From Tomitella biformata AHU 1821 (GTDB taxonomy: Bacteria > Actinomycetota > Actinomycetes > Mycobacteriales > Mycobacteriaceae), in NCBI RefSeq assembly GCF_000524475.1, contig NZ_BAVQ01000027.1:1-64000 (forward strand): a DNA stretch of 64,000 nt, in the 5' to 3' direction. Positions within the stretch are counted from its first letter, which is position 1. Every line of letters starts with the position of its first letter. The notes below the pieces were generated by a model that was given only the letters and a program-made list of their open reading frames with translations, made no database searches and was not told where the DNA came from. A program made the position numbers and the translations under genes. Shown here one piece after another: positions 10,601-18,675 of the stretch.

Positions 10601-11013
10601 CCGGCGTGCATCGTCATCACACGGACGTAGCTGCCGTCGATCTCCGGGAACTGGCGCAGCCCGAAGCGCTGCAGCATCCCGGACAAGGACTGGCGGAGAG
10701 TGTTCTCGAATTCCGTATCGCGGGCCGTGTCCAGCTCGTCCCAGAAGCTCTCCCAGAACCGGCCCTGCTCGTAGGCCAGGCCCGCGTGCCCGATCAGCGT
10801 AGTCAAGGTCAGCGCAGGGTACTTCCTGATCAGCCCCGCCGGCCCATGCACCCGCACGAATAGCGCAGCGACCCGCGCGTACAGATCTTGCGTGCGGCTG
10901 ATGTCGTCCTCGTCGAGGTTCAGCTCAAAAAACAAGTCCGCCTTGTCCAGCATGCGGCCGAGGCGATACTCCTCATCGCTCGCCTGATCTCGCAGATAGC
11001 TCCGAGCCACCAT
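7612..11013 (-). CDS. Large DruH-like partner protein of the DUF1998 helicase
   Basis: A protein of about 1133 aa with no recognisable enzymatic motif. The first ~280 residues are predicted helical. The middle is rich in short beta-strand-like segments with many Trp/Arg, and the C-terminal ~250 residues are helical again. A TTG at 11037 could extend it by 8 residues, but AAAAGGGGAA directly precedes the ATG at 11013 (or the GTG at 11010), so a start there is preferred. It ends in an ATGA overlap with the helicase downstream, which makes a two-gene operon. Size and position match the DruH component of Druantia III, but I could not verify homology. It is transcribed divergently from the SNF2-methylase operon. 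Confidence 0.6.
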   Translation of the reverse strand: MVARSYLRDQASDEEYRLGRMLDKADLFFELNLDEDDISRTQDLYARVAALFVRVHGPAGLIRKYPALTLTTLIGHAGLAYEQGRFWESFWDELDTARDTEFENTLRQSLSGMLQRFGLRQFPEIDGSYVRVMTMHAGIPVHCLGDLVDVIEEHLLQGRDATAASLLEWLTEPGMEYRLNRLDVPVRNFLQLGGEIAVDVLDRIIEFLHFTADQPEVWNNLELDTSTTGLPTLILEGLIDRLQERPLGQAADKPHRAARRRNPGVVYSLSDDQVMVGVPYPDSSPAMPWKVSFDGDTREVYAERGWGVDEDGEHPLTLVSVTTPAREVHLRHDASGAQHQIPLVDKRDPLLIFNPDGRPIQRQTTLPRGVVLAVYPHDAEVVDGMSNAPVETLDDARAPSGWRGWRAVSIDLSEHASVRLRRSGSPVGPARTVRAAGAPRYENAEPVEGLKTSNGLSVYSERPTITLPANPGGSPQSWHIRARRAGAQRWLVDEEWESDTENTYVDPFEGVAAGLLGSFEVVVGGSLEFDLRQTLFLAEGVKVNHGVEFRRPVAGGLSTSISAITCLRPLTADHATVSFGLGVRESQIRLGDGERAFKLVLRPPYFESRIDPFGAPAQWRTTAQVIAPSDLEAHGMIAARIPGDVEVSFALRDLSGEVLHEEVPEVPRDNLFQLSTRTFVDTARTAGVCQLVALIDDLDGRTQSVVIAHVRPARLCSGVHIDDGRLVFADLADEADLAAFVWMSTAPWIPVRSLTITGGSAELPEDLRDSGQLIVQVFVDDPWVTITRPRRPDWSAFRVEQQGWVRDEDLARENLSRFLAGESSAPTSGGAMDAVWSALAVLPASGHDDSDNSQRRALVRILSIHPRSALEALGDSTIPSEELPAMLVRTGLARSGFSADFTENDLHPNPWVGCLVELSDLNSLNKRRDEVAEEREATLAYLKNQGGQMLLDLLAGKSRDASVGVFERDTQILDAKSPADVDEIFEYCRLVPGALLDPDTRMGSTIEAFHARREWLSEPVSRGLSFEVQRALPAVKRVAPLVYDAIRARNEVLDGADTTANPWLLLSMQSLTLAALARLEARGAFNRPMMNTPMTDGWIRMAEMFPSMVTTDLLIADALASYVRHGDLIGDWE

Positions 11014-11039
11014 TTCCCCTTTTGATCGCTGACCCAAGT

Positions 11040-11055
11040 TGGCACGACTGTGCCA
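11040..11055. promoter_or_regulatory. Inverted repeat between divergent defence operons
   Basis: TGGCAC, four bases, then GTGCCA, in the 144-bp region between the divergent operons that start at 11013 (minus) and 11158 (plus). The placement suits an operator or an attenuating hairpin serving one or both operons. The short arms make chance possible. Confidence 0.35.
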
Positions 11056-11157
11056 CAGCTCACCGACAATTAAAGGACCAGGGTTCTGTCACATCACCAT
11101 TGAGCCGCACACTAGGTTGGTATGCCGGACCATCGAACCGCAGGAGCTGCCACCGCC

Positions 11158-14049
11158 ATGACCACCGTCGAATCGCCCGACCTCAACGTCGCGCCCGGCT
11201 CGATCGTCGTCATCCGCGACGAGGAATGGCTCGTCACCTCGGCCGAGCACGGCTCCGACGGCTGGCTCCTGCGGGTACGCGGGCTCAGCGAGCTAGTCGC
11301 CGACACCACCGCCACGTTCTACTCCAGCCTCGATGCCATCGAGGTTCAGGACCCCGCGAAGACGAGGGTGCTTGCCGACGGATCCCCCGGCTATCGCGAT
11401 TCCCGTCTGTGGCTCGAAGCTCTCACCCGCAAGACCCCCGTCCCTTATGGCGACCAGTCGCTGACGGTCTCCACGCACATGCTGGCCGATTCTCTGGCCT
11501 ACCAGCGCGCGGCCGTCGCGAAAGCCCTTGACCCCCAGCACATCCGCCCGCGCATCCTGCTGGCCGACGCGGTGGGCCTGGGCAAGACCCTTGAGATCGG
11601 GATGATCCTGTCCGAGCTGGTACGGCGCGGGCGCGGTGAGCGGATCCTCGTCGTCACCCCGAAGCACGTGCTCGAGCAGATGCAGCACGAGCTGTGGTGC
11701 CGCTTCGCCCTGCCCTTCGTGCGCCTCGACTCCGCCGGCATCCAGAAGGTCCGCCAGAAGCTGCCGGCCACCCGCAACCCGTTCACCTATTACAAACGGG
11801 CGATCATCTCGATCGACACGCTCAAGAGCCCCCGCTATAAGGCGCACCTCGCACGCCAGCATTGGGACGCGGTGGTGATCGACGAGTCGCACAACCTCAC
11901 CAATGTCGGCACCCTCAACAACGAGCTGGCCCGCATCCTCGCGCCGAACACCGAGGCGCTGATCCTCGCCTCCGCCACGCCGCACAACGGCAAAGAGGAG
12001 TCCTTCGCGGAACTGCTGCGCCTTCTTGATCCCACCGTGGTCGCTGCCGACGGCACCTTCACGAAAGAAGATGTCGCGTCCCTGCTGATCCGCCGGCACC
12101 GCCACCACCCCGAGGTAGCAGCAGAGGTCGGCGGAGACTGGGCCGAACGCGCCGAGCCCGTGCACAGACTCGTCACCCCCTCGACCGCAGAGGACGCAGT
12201 CGCGGCCGAGCTCTCCCAGGTGTGGCTGCACCCCCAACACGGCAAGACCCCGTACTCCGGCAAGGCAGACCGCCTATTCCCCTGGACCCTCGCAAAGGCG
12301 TACTTGTCCTCCCCCGCCGCCCTGGCCGAGTCGATCAAGCAACGCCAGTCCAAGCTCGACGCGAATGATGCCGACCAGCGCATCGAGCTCGCCGCGCTTA
12401 AGACACTCGACGGCCTCAATGCGACGGCCCTCGCCCAGCCCGCCGGAAAATACACCGCGCTGGTGGATCTGCTCCGCGAGATCGGCGTCGGCCCCAAATC
12501 CACGATGCGCGCAGTCGTGTTCGGCGAGCGGGTAGCGACGCTCAAATGGCTGCAGGAGAATCTGCCGAAGCAGCTCAAGCTCAAGCCCGAGAACGTCGCG
12601 ATGCTCCACGGCGGGCTCTCCGATGTGGAGCAGCAGGAGATCGTCGACAGCTTCAAGCTGGAGACCTCCCCCATCCGCGTGCTCGTCACCGGCGATGTCG
12701 CGTCCGAGGGTGTGAACCTGCACGCACAGTGCCACCACCTCATCCACTACGACATCCCGTGGAGCCTGATCCGGATCGAACAGCGCAACGGCCGCATCGA
12801 CCGGTACGGGCAGAAGTTCCCCCCGGTGATCTCCTCCCTGATCCTCGAGCCGTCCGACGCGGACTTCTCCGGCGACCTGCGAGTGCTCTCCCGCCTCCTC
12901 GAGCGCGAGAACCAAGCGCACTCCACACTCGGTGACGTCGCGTCGCTAATGGGCAAGCACAGTGTGGGCGAGGAGGAGTCCGCGATCCGCGATGTCCTCG
13001 CCCGGCGCAGCAGCTTGGAGGATGAGGTCCGGACCATCGACGAGGTCGCGGGCGGCGATGATTTGGACGCGTTCTTCGCCGAGTTCGACGCTGCCCCGGA
13101 CACCGCGACCGCCGCGTTGCCGGAGTCCCCCCGCCAAAGCCTCTACCCCGACGACATCTCCTTCCTCGACGAGGCCCTGCGCGCCGCATTCCACGACGTG
13201 CCCCACGCGTCCTTGGCTCAGGGCGGCGTCGGCTGGACGGTGCACCCCAACCATGCGATCGCCGAGCTGACCCCGCCGAAGGACCTCCGCCAGCGCCTGG
13301 ACAAGCTGCCGCAGAACTACCTGCAACACGGAAAGGTCCTCGAGAACCTCAAGCTCGCGACCACCGCGCAGGTAGGCAACGCCCAGCTCCAGGCGGCCCG
13401 GCAGGGCAAGGGAGTCAACGGCACCACCTGGCCCGAGGCACACTTCCTCGGCCCGCTGCACCCGGTGCTGGACTGGGCCAGCGACCGGGCCCTCGGCGCG
13501 CTGGGCCGCAACCAGATTTTCGCGATCCGCGGCGACGTCGACGCCCCCACCGTCCTGCTGATGGGCACGCTGATGAACCGCCGCGGCCAGCTCATCTCAC
13601 GGGTCTTCTCCACCGCCGAATTCCCCAACCCGAACAACCCGGCCTTCTGTCTGGTGGAACCAATCGAGGACCTCAGCTTCCTCATCACCGACACCGGCCT
13701 CAAGCCCGGCTCCGCAAACCCCGGCCCGATCCCGGACACCGACCGCTACCAAGCCCTGGTGCCGACCGCCGTCGCGGAGGCGAGCAAGTCGATGAGCTTC
13801 GTCCTGGCCGCCCAAGAGGATTCGGCCAGGTCGCGGCTCGCCCATTGGAATGAGCGTGCCGGCAAGTGGCATCGCGACGCCGACTCCATGAACCTCGCGT
13901 CGAGCCAGAAGCAAAAGGTCAGCAAGCTGGGCCAGCGGATCTCCGAGGAGCAGCGGCTCGCTGAGACTCTCGCGCCCACCCAGCAGCTGGTGCGACCGCT
14001 CCTCGTCATTGTTCCCAGTTCCACCGCCGGCTCAGAGAAGGACCAGTAA
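11158..14049 (+). CDS. SNF2-family helicase, DrmD-like
   Basis: About 963 aa. The start ATG (MTTVESPDLN) follows AGGAG at a slightly long spacing; an ATG at 11122 is an alternative. The N-terminal ~80 residues form a small beta domain (GSIVVIRDEEWLVTS), as in RapA/DrmD proteins. The Snf2 motor follows, with Walker A ADAVGLGKT (around residue 130-140), a DESH box (about 241), LASATPHNG motif III, and the C-terminal RIEQRNGRIDRYGQ motif VI (about 540). The remaining ~400 residues are unassigned. It is the first gene of a six-gene operon, two bases before the methylase. A SNF2 motor directly followed by a giant N6-adenine methylase is the class 1 DISARM order drmD-drmMI; the assignment here is by order and family. 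Confidence 0.8.
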   Translation: MTTVESPDLNVAPGSIVVIRDEEWLVTSAEHGSDGWLLRVRGLSELVADTTATFYSSLDAIEVQDPAKTRVLADGSPGYRDSRLWLEALTRKTPVPYGDQSLTVSTHMLADSLAYQRAAVAKALDPQHIRPRILLADAVGLGKTLEIGMILSELVRRGRGERILVVTPKHVLEQMQHELWCRFALPFVRLDSAGIQKVRQKLPATRNPFTYYKRAIISIDTLKSPRYKAHLARQHWDAVVIDESHNLTNVGTLNNELARILAPNTEALILASATPHNGKEESFAELLRLLDPTVVAADGTFTKEDVASLLIRRHRHHPEVAAEVGGDWAERAEPVHRLVTPSTAEDAVAAELSQVWLHPQHGKTPYSGKADRLFPWTLAKAYLSSPAALAESIKQRQSKLDANDADQRIELAALKTLDGLNATALAQPAGKYTALVDLLREIGVGPKSTMRAVVFGERVATLKWLQENLPKQLKLKPENVAMLHGGLSDVEQQEIVDSFKLETSPIRVLVTGDVASEGVNLHAQCHHLIHYDIPWSLIRIEQRNGRIDRYGQKFPPVISSLILEPSDADFSGDLRVLSRLLERENQAHSTLGDVASLMGKHSVGEEESAIRDVLARRSSLEDEVRTIDEVAGGDDLDAFFAEFDAAPDTATAALPESPRQSLYPDDISFLDEALRAAFHDVPHASLAQGGVGWTVHPNHAIAELTPPKDLRQRLDKLPQNYLQHGKVLENLKLATTAQVGNAQLQAARQGKGVNGTTWPEAHFLGPLHPVLDWASDRALGALGRNQIFAIRGDVDAPTVLLMGTLMNRRGQLISRVFSTAEFPNPNNPAFCLVEPIEDLSFLITDTGLKPGSANPGPIPDTDRYQALVPTAVAEASKSMSFVLAAQEDSARSRLAHWNERAGKWHRDADSMNLASSQKQKVSKLGQRISEEQRLAETLAPTQQLVRPLLVIVPSSTAGSEKDQ

Positions 14050-14051
14050 TC

Positions 14052-17000
14052 GTGGCAACTTTCGACTCCATCGTCATCGGCGAGGACTGGATCAGCGAGC
14101 ACTACTTCACCACGGATTCCACGAAGGAGTCCTTCCACGGCAGGGTGCTTGCCCTCCGCAAGCTCTGGGACGCCGAGGCCAAGGCCGGTCGCTCGACCGT
14201 CCGCAGCGACCTGCTCGCAGCCGCGGGCGACCTGCAGGCCACACTCGCCGGACTGTCCGAGAACCCCGACGGAGCAAGCGCCGCCCACGCTAAGGTCCGA
14301 AGCGCCCTGGGATTCCCCGGCGAGCTCAGCACCTACGCTGCCGAGCGGTCCGGATCCGAGCTCGAGATTCGCGATGCCCAGCTCAGCGAATCTGCCAACT
14401 TGCTTTTCCTGCAGGCTCAGCCGGTTGCCTCCATCGAAGACCTGCAGGATCCGGATACCGGGCAGCTCCTCATCCCCGCCATGGAAGACGGCAAGCCAAT
14501 GGCTACGGTTTGGAAGGCCGTGTCGGCCGCATTCCGGTCCGATACTCCACCCGCATTCGTCGTGGTCCAAGCCGGCCAATGGCTCATGTTGGCAGAGGCT
14601 GAGCGCTGGGCCGAGGGCCGATACCTGGCCATGGATCTACTCGTGGTGACGGAGCGCCGGCACGAGGCGCGCGGCGGCGAGATCGACCGTGCCGCCGCGA
14701 TGTTCGGCCGTCAGGCGCTGATGTCCGATGCCGATGGCAATATCTGGTGGACCGAGACGCTCGAGGATTCTGTTAAACACACCGTCGGGGTATCGAAGGA
14801 CCTCCGCGAGGGTATCCGGCTGTCCATCGAGATTATCGCCAACGAGGTTGTCCGCCGCAGGGCCGCGAAGGGACTGTCTCTCGACGACATCGACGGCCAG
14901 GATCTCGCCAAGCACTCCCTACGATTCCTCTACCGAATCCTCTTCCTTCTCTACGCCGAGGCCTCCCCAGAGATGCGGGTGCTGCCTTCCGGCGCGGCAG
15001 AATACGAGGAGGGTTACGGCCTAGACCGTCTCCGCGAACTCACCTTGTCTGAACTCGTGTCCGCGCAAGCACGTTCCGGCACCCACCTCTACGAGTCGCT
15101 GTCGACGCTGTTCCGTTTGGTCGACAAGGGGCATTCCCCCGTAATCCGAACTACCAACGACGGCGCCGCTGTCGATGACCCCGCGCCGGGCCTGGAGTTC
15201 CAATCTCTTCGAGCCGACCTGTTCGCCCCCAAATCCACCGCGCTGATCGACGAGGTTGGTCTCGGGAACGAGGCCACCCAGCAGGTTCTGGAACACCTGT
15301 TGCTTTCCAAAGAATCCAAGGGCCGGGGGTCACGGAACCGCGAACGCGGCTTCATCTCCTACGCAGAGCTCGGCATCAACCAGCTGGGCGCGGTGTATGA
15401 GGGCCTGATGTCCTACACCGGCTTCTTCGCCGAGGAGGACCTATACGAGGTCGCAAAGAACGGCGACCCGGAGAAGGGTTCCTGGGTGGTCCCCACCACC
15501 CGTGCCGAACACCTCTCCCCCGCCGACTTTGTCCGCACCGTCGACGAGGCCACCGGCGAGGACAAGCCCGTCATCCACGAAAAGGGCACCTTCGTCTATC
15601 GCCTCGCCGGCCGTGAGCGTCAGCAGTCGGCCTCGTACTACACGCCTGAGGTTCTCACCCGATTCGTGGTTTCGCAGTCCCTGGAGGAGCTGCTCGACCA
15701 GGACGGCGTCCGCACCACTCCCGAGCAGATCCTCGATCTCACCATCTGCGAGCCAGCCCTCGGCTCCGGGGCGTTCGCCATCGAGGCGGTCCGCCAGCTC
15801 GCCGCCGAATATCTCAAGCGCAGGCAGGAAGACCTTGGCGAGCTGATCGACGCCGATCAGTATCCGATCGAGCTGCAGAAGGTGAAGGCCTATCTAGCGC
15901 TGCACCAGGTCTACGGGGTCGACCTCAACGCGACCGCTGTCGAGCTCGCGGAGATCTCACTGTGGTTGGACACCATGGTCGCCGGCCTGCAAGCACCATG
16001 GTTCGGCCTCCACCTTCGCCGAGGAAATTCACTGATCGGTGCACGGCGCTCGGTGTACGCACCGAGTCTCCTTGCGAAGGGGCAGTGGCTTAGGACGCCG
16101 GCTAAGGATGTGCACCTCGGGCAGGAAATCAGCACCGGCATTCACCACTTCCTCCTACCTTCTGAGGGCTGGGGCGCGGCAATCGAAGTCTCGGAGGCCA
16201 GGAAGTACGCACCTGATCAGCGTGAAGAACTGCGTCTGTGGCGCAACGAGATCCGCAAGGCTCCTAGCAAGGCAATCGTCAAGCGCCTCGCAGCGCTAGC
16301 ACAGCGGGTTGAGACGCTGTGGGATTTCACGCTGAGACGACTTACGATTGCGGAGTCTGAAATCCGACGGGATATCCATCTGTGGGGAGCAGAGCCCATA
16401 CCGCATATCCACGCTGTGACACGCGAGGAGATCGAAGTTTTACTAAGCGACCCCAATAGCGCGTACCAACGCCTTCGTTCGGTAATGGATGCCTGGTGCG
16501 CGATGTGGTGGTGGCCACTAACAACAGATATCGAGCCACCAGACTGGGATCAATGGGTCGGTGGACTGGAAGCAATTATTGGCACTACATTGAAGCCGGG
16601 GAAGTTCGAGAAATACGGGCAAACAACTCTTTCCAATGACATGAGCTGGAACGCGCTCGGAATCGCAGAAGATACTGACATCACTTTCTCGCAAGCCATT
16701 CCAATGGAGAAAGCCATGACCCGTTTTCCATGGCTAATGGTTAGCGCCGAAGTTGCCGAGGCCCAGGGATTCTTTCATTGGGAACTAGACTTTTCCCCAA
16801 TATTCACTCAGGGGGGCTTCAATCTTCAAGTCGGCAACCCGCCATGGGTGAGACCCGATTGGGACGAGGCCCGAGTGCTCGCAGAATATGACCCTGCATG
16901 GGTTCTGCAAAATAACACTGTACAGGCGGAAATCGAGCATCGCCGCACTGTAGCCCTCTCCGATCCTGAAGTTCTAAATAATTTCCTCAACGAAGCCATC

Positions 17001-18665
17001 CAAACAACTGCATTCAGATCATTTCTAACATCACCGCCGATTTTCCCCATAGGACATGGCGGTAGACCGGACCTATACCGAAGCTTCATTGAAACTGGAT
17101 GGCGTAACCAGAACCAGAACGGTGTACTGGCACTAGTCCACCCAGCAACGCATCTTACAGCACCAAACTTGGCCCAATTTCGCAAATCCTGTTACATACG
17201 CTTAACTCGCATGTGGCACTTTCAAAACAAACTACGTCTATTTGACATTGACTCAAAAGAAGAATACTCCGTTAGCATTTACGGAAATCCAACAAGAATC
17301 TCGTTCTCGACTGCAAGTTTCATATTCCATCCGTCTACAATCGAACGATCCTTGACCCACGATGGCTCTGGCCCCGTTCCCGGAATGTCCAATATCGACA
17401 ACAAGCCCGATCTGTCCCCACACTCCCACCGCCTATTCCATATATCGGAATCAGTAGTTCAATCCTGGTCAGAACTATTTGACGACCAAGAGAGCGACCC
17501 CCACTCTGGAAGAATGCAGTTCCTCCATAATCAACAGAGCGCATCTGTCATTGAGAAAATGGCACGAACTTCTCGTATACATTCCATCGACCCAGCGTTC
17601 AACAGTGGATGGAATGAAACCACCTCGCGACGCGATCAAATATTCGATTTTGACGTAATCGAACCACGCGACTGGGAGGACTCCATACTCCTGGCTGCGA
17701 ATATTTCACCATGCAATCCATTTTCATCTGAACCTAACCCTGATCCAACAGGACCGAACTTCAGGAAAATCGACCTTATGTCCCTCCCTGTTAACGCAGT
17801 ACCAAATACCAGATACTCAAGAAAGAACAGCCGCGAACTATTTCAATCGAGGTTCTTCCAACCAACGTCATCTGATCAATTTAGCGCTGCATGGAGAGAA
17901 TGGATCAAGCCGAGTAACGAGCGCGCCCTTCAGCCTGCGCTATTACCTCCGGGCACAACGCACGTTAATGCAATTTTGTCACTGCAAGTACCAGGCAGTG
18001 AAAATATCATGGTAGCGACAATCGTCGGTCTGTTGTCCTCCATACCTATGGACTTCCTCGCAAAAACAGCAAATAAGACGCATCTTGCGCAAAGCCTGAT
18101 CCGACATTTTCCAATTGTTACGGATCACCCACTTATCCAACATCTCATTTTGAGGACTCTCAGACTGAACTGTCTCGTCCAGGCATACTCCCCAATATGG
18201 GAAGAGTTGTATCGCCCATCCTGGTTGCAGGACTCATGGGTTCCCAATATCTGCGCAAGCCATTCCCCCGTCGTACCCCTTAGTGACATACAAGCTGAGT
18301 GGCGCCCCGAAACGCCCCTGCGCAGCGATGCCGACCGACGCCAAGCCCTCATTGAGATTGATGCAATCGTCGCCGTCATGATTGACATTACATCAGAAGA
18401 GTTGCTTACCATATACAAAACACAATTCCCGATCTTACAGAAATACGACCGCCAGTCACTATTCGACGCCACTGGGCGTCAACTTCCCACGGCGCTCGCT
18501 TCTGAGCACAGAAGGACCGGCTCAGCCGGCCCTTCAAATCTCACTGTCGACGGCGTCACATATTTGAAACCCTTCGCTGCCGTCAACCGGGAGCAAGACT
18601 TGATTCTAGCCCATCAATATTTCAGTAAACAGCTGGAGCACCAACGGCTGAACCTAGCGCACTAA
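14052..18665 (+). CDS. N6-adenine DNA methyltransferase (DrmMI/PglX/Eco57I-like)
   Basis: A 1537-aa protein with a GTG start 2 bases after the SNF2 gene. The SAM-binding motif EPALGSGAF is near residue 567, followed by the ...YGVDLNATAVELAEISLWL segment. The catalytic NPPW (VGNPPWVRPDW) is near 928. The ~360-residue insertion between them is typical of the large DISARM/BREX/Eco57I methylases. The last ~500 residues should hold the target-recognition domain. No PD-(D/E)XK motif is obvious in the N-terminal ~500 residues, so it is probably methylase only. The 5' two-thirds is GC-rich like its neighbours, whereas from roughly 16.5 kb onward the gene becomes markedly AT-rich (one 60-base line at 17221 is about one third G+C), suggesting that the recognition region was exchanged. 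Confidence 0.88.
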   Translation: MATFDSIVIGEDWISEHYFTTDSTKESFHGRVLALRKLWDAEAKAGRSTVRSDLLAAAGDLQATLAGLSENPDGASAAHAKVRSALGFPGELSTYAAERSGSELEIRDAQLSESANLLFLQAQPVASIEDLQDPDTGQLLIPAMEDGKPMATVWKAVSAAFRSDTPPAFVVVQAGQWLMLAEAERWAEGRYLAMDLLVVTERRHEARGGEIDRAAAMFGRQALMSDADGNIWWTETLEDSVKHTVGVSKDLREGIRLSIEIIANEVVRRRAAKGLSLDDIDGQDLAKHSLRFLYRILFLLYAEASPEMRVLPSGAAEYEEGYGLDRLRELTLSELVSAQARSGTHLYESLSTLFRLVDKGHSPVIRTTNDGAAVDDPAPGLEFQSLRADLFAPKSTALIDEVGLGNEATQQVLEHLLLSKESKGRGSRNRERGFISYAELGINQLGAVYEGLMSYTGFFAEEDLYEVAKNGDPEKGSWVVPTTRAEHLSPADFVRTVDEATGEDKPVIHEKGTFVYRLAGRERQQSASYYTPEVLTRFVVSQSLEELLDQDGVRTTPEQILDLTICEPALGSGAFAIEAVRQLAAEYLKRRQEDLGELIDADQYPIELQKVKAYLALHQVYGVDLNATAVELAEISLWLDTMVAGLQAPWFGLHLRRGNSLIGARRSVYAPSLLAKGQWLRTPAKDVHLGQEISTGIHHFLLPSEGWGAAIEVSEARKYAPDQREELRLWRNEIRKAPSKAIVKRLAALAQRVETLWDFTLRRLTIAESEIRRDIHLWGAEPIPHIHAVTREEIEVLLSDPNSAYQRLRSVMDAWCAMWWWPLTTDIEPPDWDQWVGGLEAIIGTTLKPGKFEKYGQTTLSNDMSWNALGIAEDTDITFSQAIPMEKAMTRFPWLMVSAEVAEAQGFFHWELDFSPIFTQGGFNLQVGNPPWVRPDWDEARVLAEYDPAWVLQNNTVQAEIEHRRTVALSDPEVLNNFLNEAIQTTAFRSFLTSPPIFPIGHGGRPDLYRSFIETGWRNQNQNGVLALVHPATHLTAPNLAQFRKSCYIRLTRMWHFQNKLRLFDIDSKEEYSVSIYGNPTRISFSTASFIFHPSTIERSLTHDGSGPVPGMSNIDNKPDLSPHSHRLFHISESVVQSWSELFDDQESDPHSGRMQFLHNQQSASVIEKMARTSRIHSIDPAFNSGWNETTSRRDQIFDFDVIEPRDWEDSILLAANISPCNPFSSEPNPDPTGPNFRKIDLMSLPVNAVPNTRYSRKNSRELFQSRFFQPTSSDQFSAAWREWIKPSNERALQPALLPPGTTHVNAILSLQVPGSENIMVATIVGLLSSIPMDFLAKTANKTHLAQSLIRHFPIVTDHPLIQHLILRTLRLNCLVQAYSPIWEELYRPSWLQDSWVPNICASHSPVVPLSDIQAEWRPETPLRSDADRRQALIEIDAIVAVMIDITSEELLTIYKTQFPILQKYDRQSLFDATGRQLPTALASEHRRTGSAGPSNLTVDGVTYLKPFAAVNREQDLILAHQYFSKQLEHQRLNLAH

Positions 18666-18675
18666 GGGGAATTTC

